Position numbers and translations under genes: made by a program. 64,000 bases of DNA from CAVTTH01 sp963737545 (GTDB taxonomy: Bacteria > Verrucomicrobiota > Verrucomicrobiia > Chthoniobacterales > UBA10450), in the NCBI GenBank assembly GCA_963737545.1, contig CAVTTH010000001.1, positions 372,001 to 436,000 of the forward strand, in the 5' to 3' direction. Of this stretch, positions 9,133 to 16,838 are shown piece after piece. The first letter of the stretch is position 1; every line of letters begins with the position of its first letter. The notes under the pieces were generated by a model. That model did not search any database, was not told the DNA's origin, and was given only the letters and a program-made list of their open reading frames with translations.

Positions 9133-11703
9133 TCAGCTGCGCTGCGGAGCGAGGTTGGGTGCGTCGCCTTTTTTTTGCCGGCGCAGAATGCGTTGCAAAT
9201 TCACTCGATCGGCGGCGACATCGATCAGCTCGGCCAGGCGTTTTTTGAGCCGGCGCGCCCTAACGAACAAAAAGAGAATGAAGCCGGCGTAGGGAACGAG
9301 GAACCAAAGATCGGCGTGATGATGATAGAGCTGGCGATAAATCAGGATGCTGAGGAGGAAGAGATTGATGATGACCGTGGTCGGGACGAAGCGATAACGA
9401 AGCCTGACGCGGGTGAGACACTTCGCGCCTCCGTGATACTCGGTTACCGTTTGCAGCACGACACTCCACCAGAAATTTCCGTAAATCTGGACGTCCCACT
9501 CGTTCCAACCGCCGTCCACGGAATAACGCCACCCTTCCTCCTCCAGAAGTCCGAAGATCGAGCCAAGCAGATGATGACGATCCTTCCCTTCTTCGCTCCA
9601 ATAATTTCGCCTGCGCAAACCACGCCCGAATTTTGAGCCCTTCGGCAATTGTTCATGCGTCCTGATCACGGATCGCGGCGTCCGCTTGAAATCCAGCCAA
9701 GTGAAGTAGCGCGACCAGCCGCGGACCAGCGGTTGGGCGAATGCGAGAAACATGACGAGCAAACGGGCCGGGATGGTGTCGAATTTCGGTTCAATCCGCG
9801 CCCGGAGCATGTAAGAGAGCGCCACGCACAGAGTGCCGCCAAACATCAGATAGGGAACGATGCGCAAGCCCGGCAGAAAAATTCCAAGACCAAAAAGAAA
9901 GACCGAAAGCGCGAACCATTCCACGCTGCTGAGATAGGCAGCGAGGTCGGACTGAGGCGTTGGATAGATCGATTGGAAGAAACCTTCGCCGAAAACGCCA
10001 TGATAAATGATCGGACGGTTGATGAACCAGCTGAAACGCGGTGTCCCGTAAATTTGTCCGCGCCATTTCGCGGTGCCGGTCGGCCCGAAAAAGATCAGAT
10101 GCTTGAAGCGCAACATCGATTCGGCTTCGCCGTACCCTTCCTGCTGTTTGCGAAAGGCGGTCAGCGTGAAACGGCGATGGTGCCAGACGATCGCGGTCGG
10201 GCTGAAAGCAATGACGCGTCCTGCCTGCTGCAGCCGCCAGCAAAAATCCACGTCGTCGCCCGCCTTGTGGTATTCTGGATCGAAGCCGCCAACACCTTCG
10301 AAAGCCCAGCGATAGAACGCCATGTTACAGCCGGGGATGTGTTCGGCAACGACGTCCGTCAGAAGGACGTGACTCGGACCGCCGGGAGCTGCGGCCACGC
10401 ACGCCTGAATCCAATTGCGCGCCGGGGGCGAAACGTTTGGTCCCCCCACCCCCGCGTAATCGCCGCTCAGAAGCGTGTTCATCAAATAGTAGAGCCAATC
10501 CGGATCGGCCATGCAGTCGGAGTCCGTGTAAGCAAAGACCTCGCCTTTCGCTGCGGCCGCGCCGGTGTTGCGCGCGTGACTGAGTCCATGATTGGTCTGA
10601 TGAATGTAGCGAACGTTCGGAAATCGGGCGGCGATCTCGGCGGTGTTATCGGTCGAGCCATCGTCGACCAGAATCACTTCATAAGTCGGGTAGTTGATCT
10701 TGCCTAACGACTCAAGACAGGCCGCCAGTGTCTTGGCGCCGTTGTAGGAACAAACAATCACCGAAACGAACGGGACGCGCGGCAAAGCCCGGTGCGGGAG
10801 CGCGGCGTCGTCCTGGCCGAGCTTCTCGCGCAGGGTGAAGAAAACTTTCTTCGGCTTTCGCTCGCGCGTGACGAGGCCAAAAGCCCAATCGGTGATCTCC
10901 TGCTCCCCGGTGAACCATTCATCTGTCCAGGCGAAAAAGATCGTTCCGGCGAGACCGCACTTGACCACGCTGTCAACATGCCACCCCAGCATCTCGGCTT
11001 GTTCCTCCTGCGAATGCCGGATCGTATCCATGCCAAATTCCCCGAGGATGAGCGGCTGCTCCTCTGCGAGATTTTGCAATCGGAGAAGATAACGCTCGAA
11101 GTCGCGTTGATTATGCAGATAGACGTTGAAGCAAAAGAAATCGACGTTTTGCGGAAGGAGGTATTCCGTCGGCGGATAACTCGCGTAGGAAAATAGAACG
11201 TTCGGATCGATCTGCCGTCCGAGCCGAATCAAATGTTCGACGAACTCGGTGACCCGGCGTACGCCAAGCCAGCGCACCATTGTGCTCGCGATTTCATTTC
11301 CGACGAGGTAGGCGAAGATCGCGGGATGCCCGGCGTTTTCCGCCACCGCTTTCCGCACCGAATCGGCGATTGCAACACGCGCAGCTCGCTCCCGCAGAAA
11401 TTCGATGTGCTTCATCCACGGCAGTGTGATCATCACGCGCATGCCGGCAGCTGCGCACTGATCGAGGAACCATAAGGGCGGGACATGATAAACGCGGACG
11501 ACGTTCAGACCGAGCTCACGCATCTGGGCGAGATCGCGTTCGACCTGTTCGGGAGACCCAAGGTAATGCCCGGCGGCGTCCGGCTTGAACGGTCCGTAGG
11601 TGACGCCCTTAACGAAAAACTTGCGCTCCCCTTCGAAGAAAAATTTTGCGACCGCGCGGATCGGGCCCGAACTCACAGCCGAAGTTCCTAGTCTAGGCGC
11701 CAT
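9133..11703 (-). CDS. Glycoside-hydrolase-like / GT2 glycosyltransferase fusion
   Basis: 856 residues. Residues ~20-310 form a TIM-barrel of the GH2/GH5 type: FVKGVTYGPF, LGLNVVRVYHVPPLWFLD, the acid/base-like YLVGNEIAS and the nucleophile-like LILGEFGMD. Residues ~318-560 are a GT-A family 2 domain (FVSVIVCSYNGAKTL, VILVDDGSTDN, YTDSDCMADPDW, and a late EYHKAGDDVDFCWRLQQAGR). The last 250 residues hold four or so hydrophobic helices. A hydrolase-like module joined to a membrane GT2 suggests synthesis plus trimming of one polysaccharide. The order of the two domains and the C-terminal membrane part are clear from the sequence; the substrate is unknown. Confidence 0.85.
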   Translation of the reverse strand: MAPRLGTSAVSSGPIRAVAKFFFEGERKFFVKGVTYGPFKPDAAGHYLGSPEQVERDLAQMRELGLNVVRVYHVPPLWFLDQCAAAGMRVMITLPWMKHIEFLRERAARVAIADSVRKAVAENAGHPAIFAYLVGNEIASTMVRWLGVRRVTEFVEHLIRLGRQIDPNVLFSYASYPPTEYLLPQNVDFFCFNVYLHNQRDFERYLLRLQNLAEEQPLILGEFGMDTIRHSQEEQAEMLGWHVDSVVKCGLAGTIFFAWTDEWFTGEQEITDWAFGLVTRERKPKKVFFTLREKLGQDDAALPHRALPRVPFVSVIVCSYNGAKTLAACLESLGKINYPTYEVILVDDGSTDNTAEIAARFPNVRYIHQTNHGLSHARNTGAAAAKGEVFAYTDSDCMADPDWLYYLMNTLLSGDYAGVGGPNVSPPARNWIQACVAAAPGGPSHVLLTDVVAEHIPGCNMAFYRWAFEGVGGFDPEYHKAGDDVDFCWRLQQAGRVIAFSPTAIVWHHRRFTLTAFRKQQEGYGEAESMLRFKHLIFFGPTGTAKWRGQIYGTPRFSWFINRPIIYHGVFGEGFFQSIYPTPQSDLAAYLSSVEWFALSVFLFGLGIFLPGLRIVPYLMFGGTLCVALSYMLRARIEPKFDTIPARLLVMFLAFAQPLVRGWSRYFTWLDFKRTPRSVIRTHEQLPKGSKFGRGLRRRNYWSEEGKDRHHLLGSIFGLLEEEGWRYSVDGGWNEWDVQIYGNFWWSVVLQTVTEYHGGAKCLTRVRLRYRFVPTTVIINLFLLSILIYRQLYHHHADLWFLVPYAGFILFLFVRARRLKKRLAELIDVAADRVNLQRILRRQKKGDAPNLAPQRS

Positions 11704-11747
11704 GGGGACGCAAAGCCTTTATCGAATCGGGCGGCACCTTCATACCT

Positions 11748-11830
11748 GTCATCCCGAGCGGAGTCGAGGGATCCAGCAGCGCTGCCGTAACGGTTTCTTC
11801 ACGGGATCCCTCGACTTCGCTCGGGATGAC
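11748..11830. repeat. Dispersed palindromic element, GTCATCCCGAGCG family (copy A)
   Basis: gtcatcccgagcggagtcga at the left end is the near-perfect reverse complement of tcgacttcgctcgggatgac at the right end. The arms are about 27 bp around a 28-bp centre. Related copies are at 37499, 41842 and 52966. It sits between the GH/GT2 start and the hemL end. Confidence 0.85.
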
Positions 11831-11840
11831 CTTTCGCGTT

Positions 11841-13124
11841 TTACGAGCCTGCCTCGGCCAAAGCAGTCCGAACAACTTCCGCGGTTTGCGTCACGTCCGC
11901 GGGCGAATGTGCCGTGCTGAGAAAGCCGGTTTCGAACTGCGAAGGCGCAAAGTAGATTCCGCGATTGAGGCAGCCGTTAAAGAATTTGGCGAACATTTTC
12001 AGGTCGCTCCTCTTCGCGCTCGCCAGATCGACCACGGGGTCGGCGGTAAAGAACAAACAGAACATCGAGCCAATGCGATGAAACGTGAATCGCATTCGGA
12101 GTTCGCGCAGTGTCGCTCGAGTTGCTTCCTCGAATTGGGCTCCGAGTTTCTCCAGCAACGCCCAGCCGTCGATCCGATCCAGTTCTCGCAGCTGCGCGAG
12201 ACCGGCTGCCATCGCCAGCGGATTTCCCGATAGCGTTCCCGCCTGGTAAACCGGGCCATTGGGCGAAAGTCGATCCATGATTTCCGCGCGGCCACCGAAT
12301 GCGCCCACCGGCAAACCTCCACCGATCACTTTTCCGAGCGCGGTCAGGTCGGGTCGAATTCCGTAAATCTCCTGCGCTCCACCGCGCGCGACGCGGAAGC
12401 CGGTCATGACTTCATCGAAGATTAAGAGCGCTCCATTTTTCGAGCATTCGTCCCGGAGCGATTGAAGGAAATTTTCCGCCGGAAAATACAATCCAGCATT
12501 GGCAGGAATGGGCTCGATGATCACGGCCGCGATGTCATCGTTCTCTCGAAACGCTGCTCGCACCGCGGCAATATCATTGAACGGCAACGCGATCGTCAGA
12601 TCAGCAAATGCTTCCGGCACGCCCGCGCTGTCCGGTCGGCCATGAGTCAATGCCCCGCTACCCGCTTTCACGAGCAGAGAATCGACGTGTCCGTGATAAC
12701 AGCCTTCGAACTTGATGATCTTGTCGCGGCCAGTAACCCCGCGGGCGAGTCGGACACAGGACATGGTCGCTTCGGTACCGCTGTTTACCATCCGCACCTT
12801 CTCGATCGATGGTACCCATTGGCAGATCAGTTCCGCCATTTCCACTTCGAGCGGATTCGGGATTCCAAAACTGACGCCGCGCCCTGCCGCCTCGCGAACC
12901 GCTTCGACGACTACGCTCGGTGCATGACCGAGAATCGCCGGACCCCAGGTCCCGACATAATCAATGTACTCATTGCCATCGACATCCCAGATTCTTGAGC
13001 CCTCGGCGCGTTCAACGAAAAACGGTTCGCGATTCAGTCCGCGGAATGCGCGAACGGGAGAATTCACGCCACCGGGAATTCGCTTCAGCGCGGCGCGAAA
13101 TAATTCGGATGAGCGAGAGGTCAC
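11841..13124 (-). CDS. hemL: Glutamate-1-semialdehyde 2,1-aminomutase
   Basis: PLP-dependent aminotransferase of class III, which makes 5-aminolevulinate from glutamate-1-semialdehyde in C5 haem biosynthesis. Visible motifs are IPGGVNSPVRAF at the N-terminus, GTEATMSCVRLARG, FEGCYHGHVDSLLVKAGSG, LIFDEVMTGFRVA and the PLP-lysine region TALGKVIGGGLPVGAFGG. I chose the GTG at 13124 because it lines up with the start of known HemL proteins (SSELFRAALKRIPGG). The frame stays open up to 13238, but that would run antisense through the CAACGTTCAA-type repeat and tRNA-Cys. An ATG at 13148 is the alternative. Confidence 0.93.
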   Translation of the reverse strand: MTSRSSELFRAALKRIPGGVNSPVRAFRGLNREPFFVERAEGSRIWDVDGNEYIDYVGTWGPAILGHAPSVVVEAVREAAGRGVSFGIPNPLEVEMAELICQWVPSIEKVRMVNSGTEATMSCVRLARGVTGRDKIIKFEGCYHGHVDSLLVKAGSGALTHGRPDSAGVPEAFADLTIALPFNDIAAVRAAFRENDDIAAVIIEPIPANAGLYFPAENFLQSLRDECSKNGALLIFDEVMTGFRVARGGAQEIYGIRPDLTALGKVIGGGLPVGAFGGRAEIMDRLSPNGPVYQAGTLSGNPLAMAAGLAQLRELDRIDGWALLEKLGAQFEEATRATLRELRMRFTFHRIGSMFCLFFTADPVVDLASAKRSDLKMFAKFFNGCLNRGIYFAPSQFETGFLSTAHSPADVTQTAEVVRTALAEAGS

Positions 13125-13133
13125 GGCAGAACG

Positions 13134-13168
13134 CTCAACGTTCAACATCCAACATTCAACGTTCAATT
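13134..13168. repeat. Short degenerate tandem repeat (CAACGTTCAA type)
   Basis: Repeated units such as caacgttcaa, catccaa and cattcaa run for about 35 bp just upstream of hemL. A related array lies at 29651, also directly upstream of a minus-strand start. Confidence 0.6.
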
Positions 13169-13224
13169 GGGGACGCCCACCGATTGACACCCGATTTGCT
13201 CGCGCTACGCTGGCTGCTCCAAGG

Positions 13225-13296
13225 GGCGGGGTAGCCAAGTGGTAAGGTCGGGGTCTGCAAAACCTCTATTCGCGGGTTCGATTCCCGCCCCCGCCT
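13225..13296 (+). tRNA. tRNA-Cys (GCA)
   Basis: A 72-nt cloverleaf can be drawn. The acceptor is GGCGGGG/CCCCGCC, the anticodon loop is CTGCAAA with anticodon GCA, and the T arm is GCGGG-TTCGATT-CCCGC. The discriminator base is T, and CCA is not encoded. Confidence 0.95.
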
Positions 13297-13312
13297 CTCC
13301 CATTCTCCGCAG

Positions 13313-13492
13313 CTACGGATTCTCGACGACCAGCCTTGATGCGCCTCCATCTCTTTCAAGTTGGTCGCTCACTTTCTGGATCTGCGATGTAAGGGCGCGA
13401 ATCTCCGATTGCCGTCGCGCCAAACTAGACTTTAGCTCGCTTGTCGTCGCTTCTACCACTAATGGCAATGTTGCTGCTTGTCTGCGAGGTGA
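13313..13492 (-). pseudogene. Orphan C-terminal fragment of the tail-fibre-like array family
   Basis: On the reverse strand about 59 codons run to a TAG at 13313-13315. They read ...RQSEIRALTSQIQKVSDQLE...RLVVENP, matching the C-terminal coiled coil of the array proteins (copy 1 has QKEIRALTARVEEQ and QIQKVSAQLE; copy 7 ends in QLVANP). Upstream are two in-frame stops, so the rest of the gene is gone. It lies between tRNA-Cys and the TPR gene, opposite in orientation to the array that begins 1.6 kb away. Confidence 0.7.
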
Positions 13493-13515
13493 CTACTAAG
13501 GCTGACGTAGCCTTG

Positions 13516-14820
13516 TTAGGGAAAGGTCGATGGGAGATTGAGATCCAGCTGGCACACCTTTGCCACCTCCGGATGTTTCGTTGACGCTTCGCGAAAAACC
13601 TGGTCCCTGGCGCAGGCTGCAAACAACCCTGGATCGGTGCCGTCCCGAGCTTGGGAGAGGAGTCCGACAGCGTCGTCAATATGACCTTCGCGAATCTTCA
13701 AGGCGGCCGCAGTCATCAACCAATCAACTGACAGCGGCCCCGCACTTTTTTTCTTCTCCAGCTCCGCACTTACCTTCGCGCTATCGGCAGCTTCGGCCTC
13801 AGCCATGCGAATCTTGAAACGGTAGACCTTCTCCTTAAGCGCGCTGTCACCGTGGAGTATGGCCTCCTCATAATGCGGAATTGCTTCCCGCGGGTGAAGT
13901 TCCATCCGGAGAACTTCGGCCCAAAAGTAGTAGTATTCGGGCTCAAACGGATTGGCATTCGCGGCCGCTTGAAAAAAACGCACCGCGCCTGGAAGATCAC
14001 GGTTATGAGCGGCAATCAAGCCGCGGAAGTAGTTGGCCTTATCTGCATCCTCACCAAAAGTGATTGCGTGTTCAAAGACTGCGTCCGAGCTCTTCAGGTC
14101 GCGATGGTCGTAAAGAAGCTTTCCGAGATGGAGGAGAATCCCGCGATAATCGGTGTTCTTGTTCTTAGCTGCGACTAGTCGGTCCGCGGCGTCCTCCCAC
14201 TTTCCGGCATTCTCGGAGACGAGCGCCTGTTTGACGAGCTCATCGGCAGACAGACCGGGGAACTTGTCCAGTCCTCTGTCTGCCAGCGTCGGCATCTTGC
14301 GCGACATGAGCAGATACTTGAAGTAATCGAACTTCTTGCCGGCGTAAAACGCGAGGCAGACGAGGAAGATCGCTCCGATGGCAAGGAAGACTCGCTGCAT
14401 TTCACTCGCTCGCGATGCTCTTGTACCCACTGCAACAATTGCAGCCGGCTTCCCGCGTTCCCGATGTCCTTTGTTCTTCGCGCTGTCGGATTGTTCGCTT
14501 TCAGGTTGTTCTTTCGGAGGCGGTTCCTTGGCCGCTCGGAGAAGCCGCGGTGTCCGTGGAGGCGCGGGACGACGCGGTTCCGAAGCGGTGGGACGACGCG
14601 GTTCCGAAGCGGCCTCCTCCGTTTTCGGGGAAGGTTCCGCAGGCTTGACTTCCTTCCCTTTTTCCGGGCGACCCCGCAAAGGAGGGAGAGAACCCAGGAA
14701 ACGACGCTGCTCTGGGGTAAGGAAGGTTCGCTTCGCCTGTTCAGCGGAGGACGGCGTTTCGTCCGGCGGTCCGGTCGCTCGTTCGGCCTTATCGTTTGGT
14801 TCACTTTCAGGCATGATCAC
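13516..14820 (-). CDS. Membrane-anchored TPR protein
   Basis: 434 residues. The first ~140 are low-complexity, charged and Pro-rich, with a small internal duplication (EPRRPTASEPRRPAPP). One membrane helix follows (~145-165, VFLAIGAIFLVCLAFYAG). The remainder is helical and TPR-like (GKWEDAADRLVAAK, DLKSSDAVFEHAITFGED, DLPGAVRFFQAAANANP, HPREAIPHYEEAILHG). N-terminus inside, TPR domain outside, is the likely topology. The role is unknown; such proteins usually scaffold envelope complexes. Its start is 307 bp from array copy 1 and divergent from it. Confidence 0.75.
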   Translation of the reverse strand: MIMPESEPNDKAERATGPPDETPSSAEQAKRTFLTPEQRRFLGSLPPLRGRPEKGKEVKPAEPSPKTEEAASEPRRPTASEPRRPAPPRTPRLLRAAKEPPPKEQPESEQSDSAKNKGHRERGKPAAIVAVGTRASRASEMQRVFLAIGAIFLVCLAFYAGKKFDYFKYLLMSRKMPTLADRGLDKFPGLSADELVKQALVSENAGKWEDAADRLVAAKNKNTDYRGILLHLGKLLYDHRDLKSSDAVFEHAITFGEDADKANYFRGLIAAHNRDLPGAVRFFQAAANANPFEPEYYYFWAEVLRMELHPREAIPHYEEAILHGDSALKEKVYRFKIRMAEAEAADSAKVSAELEKKKSAGPLSVDWLMTAAALKIREGHIDDAVGLLSQARDGTDPGLFAACARDQVFREASTKHPEVAKVCQLDLNLPSTFP

Positions 14821-15127
14821 GTTACCGGTGGATTGCGAAGTGCTGTGGGAGAAATCGAAGCTGATGCGCTGGTCTTTGAATCGATAATGGCAGAAACGGG
14901 CTGTGCCGGTCGATTGTATTTTTCAATCTCACGAAAAAGGGCCGCGAAGGTTACTTCGAAGATGCCAGATTCCTCTGCACTTCTCGATTGACGGATCGGC
15001 GAGGATTTGTTCAAAAAGGGCAACTACACTCGATCTGATCCAGCGGAGGGCGTCCCTCCCGATGGCGTCTTCTCCTTCTTCAGATCGACAGCGGTGAAAC
15101 CAATCATCGGGGAGAAGGGAAAGAAAT
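14821..15127. other. Intergenic region upstream of array copy 1
   Basis: No gene seen. 14905-14975 resembles the spacer after copy 6 (gtcgattgta, tcacgaaa, then ttacttcgaagat). From about 14985 it carries the conserved upstream block of the array (attgacggatcggcgaggat, ttgttcaaaaaggg, actacact), then the foldable leader. TTGACG and TACACT are conserved but not at canonical -35/-10 spacing, so I do not name a promoter. Confidence 0.6.
15031..15087 (+). promoter_or_regulatory. Candidate structured leader, array copy 1
   Basis: Outer stem CGATCTGA (15031-15038) with TCAGATCG (15080-15087). It encloses a perfect hairpin GGAGGG-CGT-CCCTCC (15045-15059). It ends 40 nt before the start codon and is repeated before all seven copies. 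Confidence 0.6.
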
Positions 15128-16593
15128 ATGTATCAACTGATTCAGTTCAAAACGACAGTTCCACATTCGATTAGTCGGCTGCTGCCTTTACGGCGCAGCT
15201 TGCCGCGTAAAGCGCAACTGCCGCGTACGCAGGCGCGGTGGATTATACGCGGCTCGCTTCTCATCCCGCTGGTGCTCGCCTGCTTCGGGTTTTCGCCCGC
15301 GATGCAGGCGGTGAACCCGCCCCCCGACGGTGGCTATGCGGGCGCCAACACGGCCGAGGGAACCCAGGCCCTCCAAAGCCTCACCACCGGACTCGACAAC
15401 ACGGCGATTGGTTATCAGTCGCTTTTTAGTACCACGACCGGGAGCTTCAACACCGCCGCAGGGTTCCTCGCTCTCCGGAGCAATACCACCGGCACCCGCA
15501 ACACCGCCATCGGTTATCAGGCCCTCTATCTCAACACTACCGGCAGCTTCAGTGTCGGGATCGGTTTGAATACGCTCTTTCACAACACCACCGGCAGCTT
15601 CAACTCGGCCAATGGCTACTATGCGCTCTTTAATAACACGACCGGGAGCTACAATGTGGCGTGCGGCTTGAATGCGCTTTATGGCAACACCACTGGCGAC
15701 ACGAATACGGCCTATGGTTTCAAGGCACTCTTTGGCAACAAGATCGCGGCGGACAACAACGCCGTCGGTGATTACGCGCTCCTGAACAATGATCAAGTGG
15801 TAACGGGTTGGCGAACTTCAACAACGCCCATGGCCGTAACGCGCTCCAAGCTAATGTGGACGGCAGCGAAAATAACGCGTTCGGTGATGACGCCATGTTC
15901 TTCAACACCACAGGCTCGTATAATACCGCCATGGGTGATGATGCGCTCGATCAGTGCATCGACGGTGATTCCAACGTCGCTATCGGTGACGAGGCCGGCA
16001 CCTCCGTTATCCATGGCAGTCACATTATTGCAATCGGCGCTGACGTGAATGGTGGAGGCCCTTTCGCTGACCTCGATAACACCTGCTATATCGGCAGTAT
16101 CTGGAATGAGCCTGTTAGCGACTCCGCCACCGCCCAAGACGTATATGTCGATCAATTTAACGTGTTGGGCTTCGTCGCCTCGTCCCGGCGCTTCAAACAT
16201 GACATTGCACCGATGGACAAAGCCAGCGAAGTGTTGTACGGGCTCAAGCCAGTCACCTTCAAATACAATAGCGACAAGGCAGATAGGACGCAATATGGCG
16301 TAATCGCCGAGGAGGTGGCCGAGGTGGCTCCCGACCTCGTCTTCCGCGACAAGGACGGTACCGTGCAGACCGTCCGGTTTGAGCAGATCAGCGCGATGTT
16401 GCTCAACGAGTTCCTCAAAGAACACAAGAAAGTGGCGAAGCTAACGAAAAACTTCGAGACGACGGTCGCGGAGCAACAGAAAGAAATCCGAGCCCTCACT
16501 GCGCGCGTGGAAGAGCAGGCTGTGCAAATCCAAAAGGTGAGTGCGCAACTTGAACTGAATAAGCGAGCACCGCGAACAGTCGTTAACAAATAA
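15128..16593 (+). pseudogene. Array copy 1: secreted beta-roll tail-fibre-like protein, S74 type, one frameshift
   Basis: First of seven paralogues. The N-terminus has an unusually long basic n-region (LLPLRRSLPRK, WIIRG), then the hydrophobic LLIPLVLACFGFSPAMQA. After PPPDGGY come 17-residue repeats of the form NTAIGYQALYLNTTGSF, predicted to stack as a trimeric beta-roll. The frame breaks near 15797 by a one-base loss (between LLNND and SGNGLANFNNAHG) and resumes in the 15808 frame. The C-terminal half has a Peptidase S74 intramolecular-chaperone domain (SSRRFKHDIAPMDKASE, TQYGVIAEEVAEV) and the coiled coil QIQKVSAQLEL. S74 domains in phage tail spikes drive trimer folding and then cut themselves off. 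No YadA anchor and no phage genes are present. Confidence 0.85.
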
Positions 16594-16618
16594 TGGACTC
16601 TGTAGCCTCGGTCGTTGA

Positions 16619-16636
16619 CCCCGAAAGCATTCGGGG
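16619..16636 (+). repeat. Hairpin downstream of array copy 1
   Basis: CCCCGAA-agca-TTCGGGG lies 26 bp past the stop, without a T-run. The same hairpin follows copy 4 (22079-22096, one mismatch) and copy 5 (23812-23829). Confidence 0.6.
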
Positions 16637-16639
16637 TTG

Positions 16640-16700
16640 ACCGCGGCTCGTCATGGTCTGGCTGTCAACGAGAGCGTTGACGACCGCTTTCTGCATTTCT
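16640..16700 (-). pseudogene. Relic of S58 peptidase gene 3' region after copy 1
   Basis: gcggctcgtcatggt, tgtcaacgagagcgttgacg and acgaccgcttt follow, with changes, the sequence at 28527-28575 that belongs to the 3' end of the peptidase gene at 28433-29636. It is a non-coding fragment. Confidence 0.55.
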
Positions 16701-16746
16701 CTGTTGACGGATCGGCGGGGATTTGTTCAAAAAAGGCCACTACACT

Positions 16747-16802
16747 CGATCTGATCCAGCGGAGGAGATTGCTCCCGATGGCTCCTTCTCTTCTTCAGAT
16801 CG
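16747..16802 (+). promoter_or_regulatory. Candidate structured leader, array copy 2
   Basis: CGATCTGA (16747) and TCAGATCG (16795-16802) enclose GGAG...CTCC. The inner hairpin is weaker than in the other copies. It ends 36 nt before the start codon. Confidence 0.55.
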
Positions 16803-16838
16803 ACAGCGGCAAACCATCATTGGGAAAAGGGAAAAAAT

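Noticed and set aside
13125..13238. Extended N-terminus of HemL from 13238
   Set aside because: It would cover the CAACGTTCAA-type repeat and run antisense into tRNA-Cys; family alignment supports the start near 13124.
15045..15059. GGAGGG/CCCTCC hairpin as an intrinsic terminator
   Set aside because: No T-run follows, and it lies between the upstream block and the start codon in all copies, so a leader role is more likely.
16594..16838. Canonical sigma-70 promoter in the array spacers
   Set aside because: TTGACG and TACACT are conserved but the spacing (about 31 bp) does not fit, and other hexamer choices at 16-18 bp are poor.
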